Shown: positions 1 to 9,286, numbered from the stretch's first letter. The stretch is 10,510 bases of DNA from Pilatotrama ljubarskyi (GCA_022385805.1 MU277825.1:1266-11775), one strand, 5' to 3'. The notes: generated by a model not told the origin, from the letters alone. Made by a program: numbers and translations.

Positions 1-31
1 TCGAAGTTTGACGTCACTGGGACGTATATGA

Positions 32-493
32 ATGGTAACGGTAGTAAGGCGCAAGAATCAAGGACCGCACCATTGGGTTGTGCGTGGATGCCAAGACTTG
101 TTAGGCCTTCCGTTACAAGGTATTGACCTCAATTACAGACAACGTTTACGTATTGAAGACGTGCTAAGTGGCGGTAATGAAACTGGCTATCTCGCGAGGA
201 GCCGAATCAAGGGAACCAATCAGCATGCAGGGAACAGTAAGGCCGGAGATAACCGGAACACACACGTGGAGTTATGGACATCACCGAAAGATTGTCAGCA
301 AGATTACGAAGAACTGAATCTACATCACAGAAGAAGCCTGTGCCGATCATGCCGAGGAACCAACGCACCCAATGGTCTAGACCTGCTCAAGAAGTCTATT
401 TGCTTGATCTCGGAGATCAACGTAGTGGCAACTATTTTAGTTACCGCTCGGGGTCCTGAGAAGTATGCGAGTACAATGTACAACAGAGCGTAA
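32..493 (+). CDS. Open frame of 153 codons, unknown product
   Basis: An ATG at 32 opens a 153-codon frame ending in TAA at 491-493, with an in-frame stop just upstream (29-31). I do not recognise the protein. It is mixed in composition and basic, has one C-x2-C pair (CRSC) near residue 108, and shows no clear signal peptide, membrane segment or repeat. A run this long without a stop is somewhat unlikely by chance in this moderately AT-rich stretch, but nothing else supports translation: no promoter, no splice sites I trust, no family match. The window edge is only 31 bases upstream, so it could be an exon or a decayed repeat fragment. A second ATG frame at 274-459 overlaps it and is equally unrecognised. 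Confidence 0.2.
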   Translation: MVTVVRRKNQGPHHWVVRGCQDLLGLPLQGIDLNYRQRLRIEDVLSGGNETGYLARSRIKGTNQHAGNSKAGDNRNTHVELWTSPKDCQQDYEELNLHHRRSLCRSCRGTNAPNGLDLLKKSICLISEINVVATILVTARGPEKYASTMYNRA

Positions 494-677
494 CCCGCCC
501 GCACTCTCATGTATTTGACTGTGGGGCGAGCCACAACAGCATCATGCAAAGATCACAGGAATTCAAGATTATACGTAGAATAAGATACACCATCAAGATA
601 CATATGGCGCACCAAGAACGGACCTGATAGCTCCAGCGGATGAATTGTTATCGAAATTAGAAGTCAGATAGTCTGGG

Positions 678-716
678 TTGTATGGGTGGAGTTAAGTAGA
701 CACGCCCTCCCTGCAA
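678..716 (+). repeat. Hairpin 1 with conserved loop AGTTAAGTAGACAC
   Basis: The left arm 678-689 pairs with the right arm 705-716 at 10 of 12 positions, two of them G.T, around a 15-base loop. The loop carries the 14-mer AGTTAAGTAGACAC (690-703). The same 14-mer sits in the loops of two other hairpins in this window with different stems. It shares a 21-base identity with the copy at 10164-10184. Confidence 0.6.
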
Positions 717-796
717 TATTGGACTACTGTAGCTCCTAGTGGACAATCAGTTCTTCAGCTAGTCAGTTGATAGCAATATTCTAAGGTGTATGAGGA

Positions 797-838
797 TGCA
801 TAGTGGAAGAGTTAAGTAGACACACCTGAAACTATGCA
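797..838 (+). repeat. Hairpin 2 with conserved loop AGTTAAGTAGACAC
   Basis: A perfect 8-base inverted repeat, TGCATAGT (797-804) and ACTATGCA (831-838), encloses the 14-mer at 810-823. An inner GG/CC pair (805-806 and 825-826) could extend the stem with a small bulge. The stem sequence is unrelated to that of hairpin 1, while the loop is identical and in the same orientation. Confidence 0.6.
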
Positions 839-1324
839 GAAATCATGCTCCCAAACAATATTCGTACCAATGCCGAGATAAGCGCCGGTAAGCGCCCAAA
901 CCACGCGAACAAGCGGAAGACACTGGAATACACAGGCGTAGGCACGATTGGCTCGAAGCTATTTTTGACGCTGGTCAACATGGAGCTGACAATGGTTGGC
1001 TCAAGGTCCCAAAAGCGTCCTTTGGACCCAAGCTGAGTGCGCACGCTTTCGCCCGAACATCTATCTCGCTTTGCCTCCAAGCTGAATGAACGCAATGCAC
1101 GTGAATAGCTCTGTCTGCCCTGGTACCTTGACGGCTGGTACCGGTCGACTGGCGGTCGGTTCGGGAGAGCTCGCACAATAGGGTCGCACTGACAGTGACT
1201 GCGGATATCATTGGTACGGTAAACCAGTACATCATATTAGTGCAGAACGAGATACAATGTTTCGTGCGCAAAGTTCAGATAATGTCGATATGTGCCGCTA
1301 AAGATGGAGGCTGTGAAGTCCGAG

Positions 1325-3131
1325 TCATAACATCATGTTGCTGCTCATGCTGGTGTCAAAGCTGCTCGTACTCGAAGATGCCCACGATGCCGGGGTTGGT
1401 GTACCCGGGATGGACGAGGGCTGCGTGAAGGTCGCACTAGAGGGACCAGGTTCCATGGACAACGCGTGAAGCGGCGAGGGAGAGGAAGGAAGCCGTGTCG
1501 TCGGGCTCTGAGTGCCAGACGGCTGAATTGGGACGCTGTTGAGGGGTAGCGGAGTGAGGAAGCGGCTGGCGGTCGTTCCAAACAGCTGTCGGTCTCGGGA
1601 GACAGTGATGTCAATGTAACTGATGCCGATCATGTCGTCAGTGTTATGAAAAGTATTGAAGGCGAAGAGCTCACTCGCGCCAGTCTGCCGACTCCTTGAA
1701 GTTGTCACCCCACTTGCTAACCTTTTCATCCCAATACCCGTCTATCTTAGACCAGAAATCTTCTCCTTTCGGGACCTTGCCGACAGTCGGCCGCTTGGTG
1801 GGGAGTGGGGAGTCTGACTCATCAAGCGCATCGGCCTTGCGCTTTTTGGCCAACAGCCCGGGTGTACCGTTTCCATCCGCACCGTGACCCACGCTGTCAG
1901 AGGTCTCCGACCAGACGTCGGAAGATGAGTCGTCCACACCTGGCACAGGCATCGCGCTGCACTGCCGTTTTGAAGGCGGAAGGTTGAGCTTGAATAGTTC
2001 GCGTGTCCAGCGGCGCTGAGCATAACATGAGAGCTGAGCAACGGAGTGGCACCAGGCAGTCGACTGAGACAGCGGGCGTACCAAAAGTGCGATGCAGATC
2101 TGGTGCTCTGCGGTGATGTTTTCGAAGCCGATGCCGCCCTTCTTCATCTTCCGGAAGATGTCCAAGGTTGCGTCCTCGAGAGACTTCTTGGACGACCCGC
2201 TGACGGTTGATATGAGCTGCAGCAGTGATAAAGATCGCCTCTAAGTCACATCGGAGATGCAGGCATCAGAGAAGCGTACAATATCACGCATGAAGGTTCG
2301 TGCTGCAGAGCACTTCTTGCGGAGTGCGAGCTGCAGTGTTTCCTGCCGTGCTGGGTCTGCGAAAGCATCCTCGAGTCCTAGACGGGCTTTGTTTTTCGTG
2401 ATATGATCCTGACAGTGCCCAGCAGAGTCCGAATTAGTGACAGGCCAGGCTGATGTTGTAATAGTAAAGAGTGCTTACTAAGAGCTCCTCGTCGAGGGCC
2501 ATGTACGATCTGCGCCCAGACTGCACCATGAAGTCACGCGCAAGGATACGGAGGGTTGTCTGCGGCGAGCGTAAGGCCTCCATCAACTTCTAAATGGAGA
2601 CAGCATGGATGGATCGACTCACCCCTTGATCCTCGCTGATCTCCCATGCCTTACGAAGTCTTGCCTGGACGTCCTCCAACGTGGCCGTGAAATTTTGATA
2701 GTCGACAGCTTGTGACTCGAGGGTGTTGAGAACCCGATAAAGGGTGGTTTGATTCCACAGCGCAATGCGCAGCTGTCCTTCCTCCACGCGAGTGCCCAGC
2801 TGCCGCACAAGAGATGTGAGATACATGAATACAAAGCGCGCCGGCAACAGTGAGCACGTACATTGACCAGCTGCTTCAGATCGGCGTACTGGTCTGCTCT
2901 GAGGCTCCACCGATTGGCGATGCGCTCACACCATTGGCGGAGTTTCGCAGACTCATCATCTTCGCGAGGGGTCTCTTGGCTCTGCATGTGACCATTGCTG
3001 GTGGGATTTCCAGCCCATGCCGCCGCTGGGTCAATGTGAGGCTGGAGAGGCCCGAACCCGTTGAAAGCGGAATAGAGAGAAGCCGCGGGCGGCGGAGCAG
3101 ACATGGGACCCCGCTCATGGGTTGGAGACAT
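1325..3131 (-). CDS. Gene B: transposon-linked accessory protein with nuclear localisation signal, 7 exons
   Basis: Modelled exons, all minus: 3131-2862, 2799-2623, 2559-2479, 2408-2280, 2216-2082, 2015-1675, 1619-1325. They give 475 residues with frame kept at every junction, and all six introns are GT-AG, 50-70 bases. The intron at 2560-2622 is the least certain: an acceptor at 2590 keeps the same frame but leaves only 33 bases. Visible features are a Pro-rich start, a helical middle (exons 2-5), a bipartite basic nuclear signal near residues 321-340 (KKRKADALDESDSPLPTKRP), a conserved-looking block DFWSKIDGYWDEKVSKWG near 350-367 that continues across the last intron into WRD-YIDITV, and a Ser/Pro/Thr-rich tail. 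I recognise this block as typical of uncharacterised Agaricomycete proteins found near transposase-like genes. The function is unknown. A DNA-binding or helper role like plant TnpA is inference. Translation may start at ATG 3131 because the upstream ATG 3268 is out of frame. Confidence 0.7.
2016..2081 (-). other. Gene B intron 5, 66 bases, retainable in frame
   Basis: The donor GTACGC at 2081 and acceptor CTCAG ending at 2016 enclose 66 bases, a multiple of three, with no stop in frame. Removing it gives IALL-RRWTRE, which fits the ALLRRF-like block I remember for this family, so splicing is the better model. Retention would insert 22 residues without breaking the protein. Confidence 0.6.
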
Positions 3132-3165
3132 CGTCGCTGGGTTGGAGACATCGTCGCTGGGTTGG
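3119..3165. repeat. 20-base tandem duplication at the 5' end of gene B
   Basis: The unit GGGTTGGAGACATCGTCGCT occurs exactly twice, at 3119-3138 and 3139-3158, followed by a partial third copy GGGTTGG (3159-3165). Twenty is not a multiple of three. Reading gene B from ATG 3268, the frame enters the repeat as NPATMSPT and then leaves the gene B frame. With one unit fewer it would run straight into the gene B frame. Each unit carries an ATG on the minus strand, and the one at 3131-3129 is in the gene B frame. Confidence 0.9.
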
Positions 3166-3268
3166 GGCTGGTGCCGCACGGCGGAGCCTGTGGTCCGAGA
3201 ATAGGTGCAGAAGTCGTGGCGGCAGACGCACTGTTGCCATGAGGAGGATGATCATACTGGAAGGACAT
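3132..3268 (-). pseudogene. Displaced N-terminal coding segment of gene B
   Basis: ATG at 3268 opens a frame beginning MSFQYDHPPHGNSASAATTS, rich in Pro, Ala, Ser and Gly and similar in style to the start of exon 1 of gene B. From 3268 to the end of exon 1 (2862) is 407 bases. Subtracting one 20-base repeat unit leaves 387, exactly 129 codons. This fits an original start at 3268 that was put out of frame by the tandem duplication. Alternatives are a sequencing or assembly error in the repeat, or a gene that always started at 3131. Confidence 0.5.
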
Positions 3269-3601
3269 GCTGCCAGAGGACTCTGAGGTGATGTGAGGAC
3301 GTTGATGAGGGGCGAGATGAAGCTCTGGAGGGGTTTGCAGAGCGCTCCGGAGGACAGTGCACCTTTTGAACCTTGCACGGTGTCTGAGACCAGCGAGGAA
3401 TGTTCAACAAACCTTGCCAAGTCACGAGCACAGAGACACGTTCCGCTGGGTTGTGCGGACACGTGACACCAGCAGCCGGCAAGCTCAGGACTCTGTGGCA
3501 TGCATCGAGAATGAGTGATTATGTCGAGCGCAGGAAGGCCAATGGCCACTTGCCTTGTCTGTCCCTGGTTGAAGAGGATGGGCAAGAGTCGGCGCAGAAG
3601 G
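3269..3601 (-). promoter_or_regulatory. Spacer between genes A and B, probable gene B promoter
   Basis: 333 bases between the TAG stop of gene A (3604-3602) and the upstream ATG of gene B. It holds a CACGTG E-box at 3460-3465 and a CCAAT pentamer on the plus strand at 3539-3543; both motifs work in either orientation. No TATA box was found. A 188-codon frame (minus 3681-3115) runs through it but begins inside gene A at a TTG and is not taken as a gene. Confidence 0.35.
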
Positions 3602-6600
3602 CTAGTTGCGTCGAGGCTGACGACTGATAGCTTTGCCCTTTGACGCAGGCTGAGTAGCTGCACTTGCTTTCTGAGCGTCAATTTCTGCTCGTGCGCCAGT
3701 CAGTATCGCATGATCACGGTTGAGGGGTTGCGGAATATGTCGTAGTTGCTGTAGATGCACTGCAGAGCGCATCTGAAACGTGTTCAGCAGGACGTCATGC
3801 GGTTCGTTATGAGTCAGAGCAGCCCGGGTGCTCGCTGTGAGTTCGCGCTCTTGATAGACTGGTGCCCGTCGACTGCCGCTGCAGCCATGCATAGTGCAGT
3901 TGTGCTGTACATTCACAGAGCCAAGAACATCCTGCATGGTCAGTTAGTACATCCCCAGATCTGATCTCTTTGGTACAGTACTCACCGTCGGATCCACAGC
4001 CCTCCAGCCGGCAGGAAGTAGCCGCGGTAGCCCATAGGGCGAGGCAATGCCATCTCGCACAAAGCGCTCAATGAGGACAACGTCAGCACATCGGCGCTGG
4101 AAGGCTTTTGAGCCGTGGACCTGTAAAATCTCAGTGACGCGGCCAATGCAGAGAGGCGGCACCGCCTCGCGGTCTCTGACAAGGATCCATCCCGAGAGCT
4201 TGAAAGTATCGCCAGCCGCATCTGTGCAAGATGCACATCTCCACAGATACGCGTCTGGAGGAATGAGGGATGTCACGACATGTGTAGACGTCAACGTGGC
4301 TGCCGGCTTGATGGCTGGTCCGCTGAGGAGGACACATGTTCCTGTAGAGTTCGCATCAGTTACTGCTAGCTATCACGGCATACTGAGAGATCGGTGGCAT
4401 ATGAAGCCGACGCCCACGTACCGGTTAGAGCTTTTGCAGTGACGCAGTCATCGTCTGGCAGCAGTGATCCAAACATGCTTTCCTGATTGGCACGGGGTAC
4501 TCGCAGAAGGGCCATGGGGAGAGGGCCAGCAGACCTCCAATCGCTGGGATTGTCACTGAAAGGTGCCGGTGGGGAACCCGTATCGGCAGAGGTCGCGAGT
4601 GACAGGTGATCTGTATGGGGTATGAAGACACCACCGCAAAGAAGGTGCCGTATGCGGTTCACACGCGCGAATGCCCGGGCGATATCACGGGAAGGGGCTT
4701 GGTGATTGCTGTGGATACTCTTGCTGCGTATAATGGCGTTGAAGGATTCGAAGCCTTCAGTTGCGAAGAGTACGGCGGGTCCGAAACGACGGATGTGGTC
4801 GACAAGGTGGCGGAGGACATGGAACTTCGGCTTATTGAACCATCGAGGTGTCCAACGCGCTGTGCAGTCCAGAAAATAGTCAATTGCCGCCTGCAGGCGT
4901 TCCTGTCATATGCACATCAGCGTGAGACTGATACGGACATCATGTCTCTTACCAGATGATCATCCAAGTCATCGATCTCCGGCTGCCAGATGAGTGGCAC
5001 AAGAGCGGAGAGAGCCTGCCATGCCTGATAGCAAGGTTGAGGCACCATGTCGTACAGGACAAAAGGCGCCACTTGGCTTATTGCGCGGAAATCGCGACCT
5101 GTCAGGGAGCCAGCATACGAGACCAAGGTTTCGCCAGAGAGTGGTGGAATGCCGAGACCTGAGACATCGAGCGAAGAGAGTCGGGCTTTCAGGAGATCCT
5201 TTTTGTCGCTCGGTACACGGGCGACTGCATCACGCCAAAAATATTTGATAAATCCGAGCAGAACGACATGCAGAATTTCGACTGGTGTGTCTTGATGAGG
5301 ATCCAGATCTGGTGGATGTCACCGTTAGAGCGTTGAGACTGCAACCGACCGTCAAGGCTTGGGGCAAACCTTTGATCTTCCACACAGGACTGCAAATCTC
5401 GTCAGGAATCTCTTGCATGATGAAAGCGTCCAGCAACGCCTGCTTCTCGGCTTGAGACCCGCGAAGTTTACGACCAAATGCGAAGATACGTTCAAGAAAG
5501 AATTCTTGGAAAGTGTCCTTGACGCCGTGATCCGTCTTGAGCTTCTTTGCACCTGTCATACCGCCCACGGTGGCAGCCCTGCGGAACATCTGCCCCAAGA
5601 CGTCAAGTGTTTTGTCTTTGCACCGTGGCTCGTTGTGCTGTATCTCGAACGTCAGCCAACTCATGGCATGCTGCGGGCCAGTGACGTACCCCCAGAAATC
5701 GTCGAGCGCGGTCGACAAGCTCCTGCATGGTCTCCTTGCGGGACCTCTTAGTGGCGCTGCGGCTTGCTCCGCTCCCCATCGAGGACGCAGACTCCTCTGC
5801 TGAAGATGCCGGTGTTTTGTCACCTTGGGCGTGCCCTGTTTGCTGACGGCCAACATCCTCGCCATTCCCTCGTTCCTTGCCACGCACCATACAATTGCGG
5901 CAGAACAACCTTCCAGTCAAGCCAACGTGGCACGCAATCTCGCTTTGCATCGGATTGTCACCGAGGATGGCGAGCACGGCGGGGATCACAAGCACCATCT
6001 CCTGATGGAGGATGTCCCAGGCCCAGAAGCCTTCAGTCTGGCCTTTCCTGCGGGTCGGCATCAGCATTGTTCACCTCATGAAGAGAGACTGTCAGGCGCA
6101 CTCTAGCTGACCGACGATGCCGTGCAACATCTCAAGAGGAGGCGCGATGTTGGAGGTTGCCAGGAAGTGTACATTGCTCTCCTGGTGTGCGAGTGCCCGC
6201 GGCAAGCCGGCCAAGGTGAAAAGCCATGAGTTATGCTTGTTCCACTTCTTCGACATGTTACCGGACGTGTCGTCACAATACATCCACATGAGTAACGAGA
6301 CGACACGGTGTCCTCGAGCACGGAGACGCCAGGGATTGCCGCTGTGCGGATCTGTGTACGTCCATGGATGGATGCCATCTTCCCCAGCTACTTTGCGACC
6401 TAGATAGCGGCTGGATGAACATGCAGCGGAGGCTTAAGGTAGCCTACATACGTACCGATGATGGTGCGAGGATCTGGCAGGTTATCGGTCTGGAATGTCT
6501 CAACCATTAAGGGGAAGGAGAGCGACAGCAGGCGAGACGAGAAGGACACGGTGTCTTCCTCGTGCACGATGTAGCCCCGGTGACCGTCCTGGAATGTGAC

Positions 6601-8026
6601 AGGGTGGAGCAGCCAGCCTTCGCCATGTAGTGACGGCTCCTCGACAGTCAGATGCGCCTGCGCACGCGTGAACCATCTCCGTGGTATGACGACGCGCCCA
6701 TCGTGCAACTTGGCCGGCTCATTCACGTAGAAGTCCTGCTCTCCTATGCGAATCATCGGAGTCGCAATCTCTGGGGAGAGCTCTCGAAGCCATCGCGCAG
6801 CATGCCAGCCTTCCTTCATGTGTGACCCGGCATCCTCTGGATAGAATCGCAGGTACGGGCGCACACGAGGGTTAGCCATTTCCTGATGCGCGAGGCACTG
6901 ATTAGTATATGCTCCTATTCGCCCCGGTGTACATAGCAAAGACGTACCTGGGCGAGAATTGCAGCAAGGTCGTTGACATAGTACACATGCCCCAGAGGAC
7001 CTCTCTGCCGGATTGACTCAATTCCGCAATGGGACTGCAACATTTTGTCGAGCGTCTTGAGCACGAAGAGGGAAGGGAGGTTGTCGACGCCGAGTACCTC
7101 CAGGCACCAGAGGATTATCTCCATCTGGCTATCGGAGAAGAGCGAGCGAGGAAGATGGCGAATGATATCCAACACGCAGGTCTATGCAGCTCTGTCAGTC
7201 TTTTCCGAGTCATGACACGAAGCGAAGAGGGCACCACTTGTGATGCCGCACGCCCACCTGCTTATCCGGCCACGGGTACCAGTTGTGATCCTGAGTCGTA
7301 TTCCGTGCCGATCGCGGCACTCCGGCGGACAATGGATCTGCAACATAGCCAGGTCAGGCTGTACATTCCACCGGAAGGGTCTCAAGGATCTTACCCTTCA
7401 CGCCAAAACCCTCCTCTGCCTCTTCCTGGGCCTCGTTACAGCCTGCATCATCTGAATCCGTATCATCACCCTCTCCGCCTATCAACCAACGCGTCAGAGT
7501 CGCAGTAAGCCCCGAAAGCGCAGCCTGGGTATGAGACGGCGCGATTTGGCCGCCGAGCTCTGCAGAAAGAGTCTCCCAGTCAAGTCCCGTTGAAGGGAGC
7601 TCTGCCTCCGGGTCCGGGAGAGACTCAGGCGGCGCATCGTCTATTCGTGCGGTGACATCTTGGAGTAGTTCCGCCAGCGGTCCCACAGTGGCCTCACGGT
7701 CAACGCCGAGAGTTGGAGGAGGCGCAGCGCTTGTTGAGGCCACTTGAGAGGCCTTCTTCAGGCGGTGTGCGACAGCATCGCGGTGTTTTCTAGTTTGCTC
7801 ATGTCGTCGCGCATCGGTGAGGTTGAACCAGTGGCGGCTCCTGCATGCCTGACAGTTCCACTGGTTGCGCGTGGAGCCTGTTCCGGCTCGCCACCCTGCC
7901 GAGTTATTGACATGCCTCAGATGAACGATACAGCGACAGTGTAGGATGTCGAAACAACTGACATTTCGCTTCTAGCTGCGGGGCTTGCAAGGCAGGTGGC
8001 GCGAGCGTTGACAGAGCGGGAGCCAT
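3602..8026 (-). CDS. Gene A: Tnp2/CACTA-like putative transposase with N-terminal zinc finger, 12 exons
   Basis: Exons (minus): 8026-7963, 7895-7395, 7337-7258, 7181-6948, 6882-6456, 6399-6102, 6047-5690, 5637-5370, 5308-4953, 4902-4422, 4341-3986, 3931-3602. They total 3,753 bases and 1,250 residues, with every phase matching and no internal stop. Introns are 50-80 bases; several show CTAAC or CTAAT branch sites (for example in 3932-3985, 5309-5369 and 6883-6947). Features in order: zinc finger C36-x2-C39-x13-H53-x5-H59; acidic stretch near 160-185; TCVLDIIRHLPRS at 216; a CDDTSGN block (D478, D479); LGDNPMQ (D565) followed by C584-x2-C587; Ser-rich linker near 605-640; DPHQDTPVEILHVVLLGF near 746-763; HLVDHIRRFGPAVLFATE (894-911) and FESFN; a Cys/His C-terminal block VNVQHNCTMHGC. 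I recognise the family as transposon-associated in Agaricomycetes. The D, D-with-CxxC, DxxH and late E order resembles Tnp2 (Transposase_21). The catalytic assignment is inference. Confidence 0.8.
7395..7971 (-). other. Zinc-finger exon of gene A without its own ATG
   Basis: The gene A frame is open from a TAG at 7974-7972 to the donor at 7394 and encodes WNCQACRSRHWFNLTDARRH and onward to a KH pair, a C-x2-C-x13-H-x5-H pattern like U1/matrin-type zinc fingers. There is no ATG anywhere in this open stretch, so a separate first exon is needed. The best model starts at ATG 8026, uses donor GTCAGT at 7962 and acceptor GGCAG ending at 7896 (67-base intron with an AATAAC branch-like site), and keeps frame. 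An alternative is read-in from TGTCGCTGT at about 7942, which would add a second Cys/His cluster but has no start codon. Confidence 0.6.
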
Positions 8027-8450
8027 GTAAACAGTCTGAGTATGTCATGAAATAGTGCAATGAACAAGATAGTGGTCCAATTGGTACAAAGGTTCTGACT
8101 GAGTCCAAGACTGCCACAAAGGGACAGTCGTCTCTGTGTCCTGATATGGCGATGGGCTTTTTCGATCGAGGCACAGGAATGAGTCGTTTCATTCGGAGCG
8201 GAGAACTCGGTTCAACCACGAGCCCACCGGCGCTTCGCTCAGCCACAGGCGGACCGTCGCTCAGATTCAGGCCAACTTTTCCCATTTGGCCTGCGGTCTA
8301 CGCCGACTTGACTCGAACCGGACTGAGGCTCTGGCGGTGTAGTTGCCGGAGCAGTAGGAGATGTCCGGAAATATCCTGAGAATTGGGAAGTGGCATCAGT
8401 CAGCATAAGCCTGGATAGGCCCAGAGAGGCTAGAGAAGAGCCCAAGACGC
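8027..8450 (-). promoter_or_regulatory. Upstream region of gene A
   Basis: Sequence upstream of the modelled gene A start. A palindromic CCAATTGG lies at 8077-8084, about 50 bases from the ATG, and a weak AT-rich TATTTCATGACATA (minus strand) lies at 8054-8041. No clear TATA box was found. A minus-strand frame with a real ATG, 8285-7917 (122 codons), overlaps the first exon of gene A in another frame; I do not recognise it and treat it as chance or as leader sequence. Confidence 0.3.
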
Positions 8451-8986
8451 CAAGCGCATTACGGAAACAGTTTTGGAAGTCACTGTAAGGGCACGCAGAA
8501 CCCGAGCAGCAAGAGCTCGAACTCCGTCGAGCAAGGCAAATGCCATGCTCTTGGGACGCCCGAGCGCAGCCGCGGGACCTGCGCGCGAAGAAGAAAGGAA
8601 GAAGGAGGGGCTGCGGCCACTATTGAGTGCACGCGCAGCCCGGAGACGACGCCCGCGGTGCTTGCATGACCGCGAGCTCGTCAGAGACGCTTGAGGACTT
8701 GTTGGACGCCGTGGGCTTGACGAATAAGCCAGCGACGGGGCCGCTTGACGCGAGGACGGACGAGGGACGGTGTCTTGAGGTTGGGCGCTTAAGGGCCTGC
8801 CGACCGTCGTCGACGTCGTTCTCGAAGGGAGCGTCTTCGTGGCCCGCGACAAGCGCGGGGCCCTCGCTTGACGTCCTTGCTTGGCGGGCAACGTGTTCGC
8901 GAGGTGCGTAGGTAGCCGGTTGAAAAAGGAAAAAGCGGGCTGTTGAGCCACGCGCCCTGGGGACAGTCTGCTGCTGGAGACCGTAC

Positions 8987-9005
8987 ACACCCCGTTGGGG
9001 GGTGT
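8987..9005 (+). repeat. Small perfect inverted repeat
   Basis: ACACCCC (8987-8993) and GGGGTGT (8999-9005) form a 7-base stem around a 5-base loop. Role unknown. Confidence 0.5.
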
Positions 9006-9226
9006 TTCTTGACGGCGAATGGGTCCGTCTTAAGGAGGAATGCGAGCCTGGGCAGTGAGTTGCGCTGCCCGGCGAGAGAAAGGGGCCGCAGGACACGACG
9101 AGTGACGTGCCCTGGGCTGCAGCCAACGACAAAGGGACGACGTACGCAGGGCCGAAGCCCGTTGTAGCCACCCTCCGCACGTCGGGCTGCACGACGCTGA
9201 TAAAGAAAGAATGTTAGTAAAACGCG

Positions 9227-9286
9227 TACGGCACGCAGGCCGTATGCCGAGGGGAGAAAAAGATACATGCCCCGCAGGCGGGCATG
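9227..9286 (+). repeat. Two neighbouring inverted repeats sharing GCAGGC
   Basis: TACGGC (9227-9232) pairs with GCCGTA (9239-9244), and CATGCCC (9266-9272) pairs with GGGCATG (9280-9286). Both carry GCAGGC across the loop and right arm. No function is apparent. Confidence 0.45.

Larger units (their letters stand above)
494..1324. other. Spacer without a convincing gene
   Basis: About 830 bases between the unknown frame at the left edge and the stop codon of gene B. The first part, to about 880, is visibly AT-richer than the genes and holds two hairpins with a shared loop (listed separately). The rest contains only short frames overlapping on both strands (for example minus 832-1176 and minus 975-1271), none with a recognisable domain. 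An 8-base direct repeat CTGGTACC occurs at 1120-1127 and 1135-1142. Part of 1200-1324 is probably the 3' untranslated region of gene B, but I see no clear polyadenylation signal. Confidence 0.5.
1325..8026 (-). mobile_element. Putative two-gene CACTA/Tnp2-like DNA transposon (coding core only)
   Basis: Span of the two minus-strand genes that I interpret as the coding core of one DNA transposon: the transposase-like gene A (3602-8026) and the smaller nuclear-protein gene B (1325-3131). Seen directly: same strand, head to tail, 333 bases between the gene A stop and the upstream ATG of gene B, and similar short introns. Known: proteins like gene A are multicopy and transposon-associated in Agaricomycetes, and plant CACTA elements carry a Tnp2/TnpD transposase plus a second protein. 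Not seen: CACTA-type ends, other terminal inverted repeats or target-site duplications. The true element must be longer and its borders are unknown. A domesticated pair of genes is the alternative. Confidence 0.5.

Noticed and set aside
1345..1614. Minus-strand 89-codon frame rich in Arg and Pro
   Set aside because: It is an alternative frame of the last exon of gene B, which is joined in the correct frame by the GTGAGC...ATCAG intron (1674-1620).
2200..2249. Alternative gene B intron with GTGACT donor and CGTCAG acceptor
   Set aside because: It breaks frame into the following exon. The GTACGC donor at 2279 with acceptor ending at 2217 keeps frame and gives MRDI-LISTVSGSSKKS.
3115..3681. Minus-strand frame of 188 codons across the A-B spacer
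   Set aside because: It starts at TTG inside the last exon of gene A, has no family features, and ends in the tandem repeat in a frame different from gene B.
5359..5803. Plus-strand frames of 130 and 88 codons
   Set aside because: They lie antisense to exons of gene A, whose own frame continues across every splice site and carries family motifs. They are shadows.
3602..8026. Assigning gene A to the KDZ or Plavaka transposase families
   Set aside because: I do not see the CxC2-type cysteine clusters linked to KDZ, and the conserved blocks I remember for Plavaka differ. The Tnp2-like landmarks fit better, though only a profile search can settle it.
8430..9192. Long minus-strand frames of 186 and 190 codons
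   Set aside because: They overlap each other and plus-strand frames in very GC-rich DNA and consist of low-complexity Arg/Ser/Pro/Ala with no domain. Long stop-free runs are expected here.
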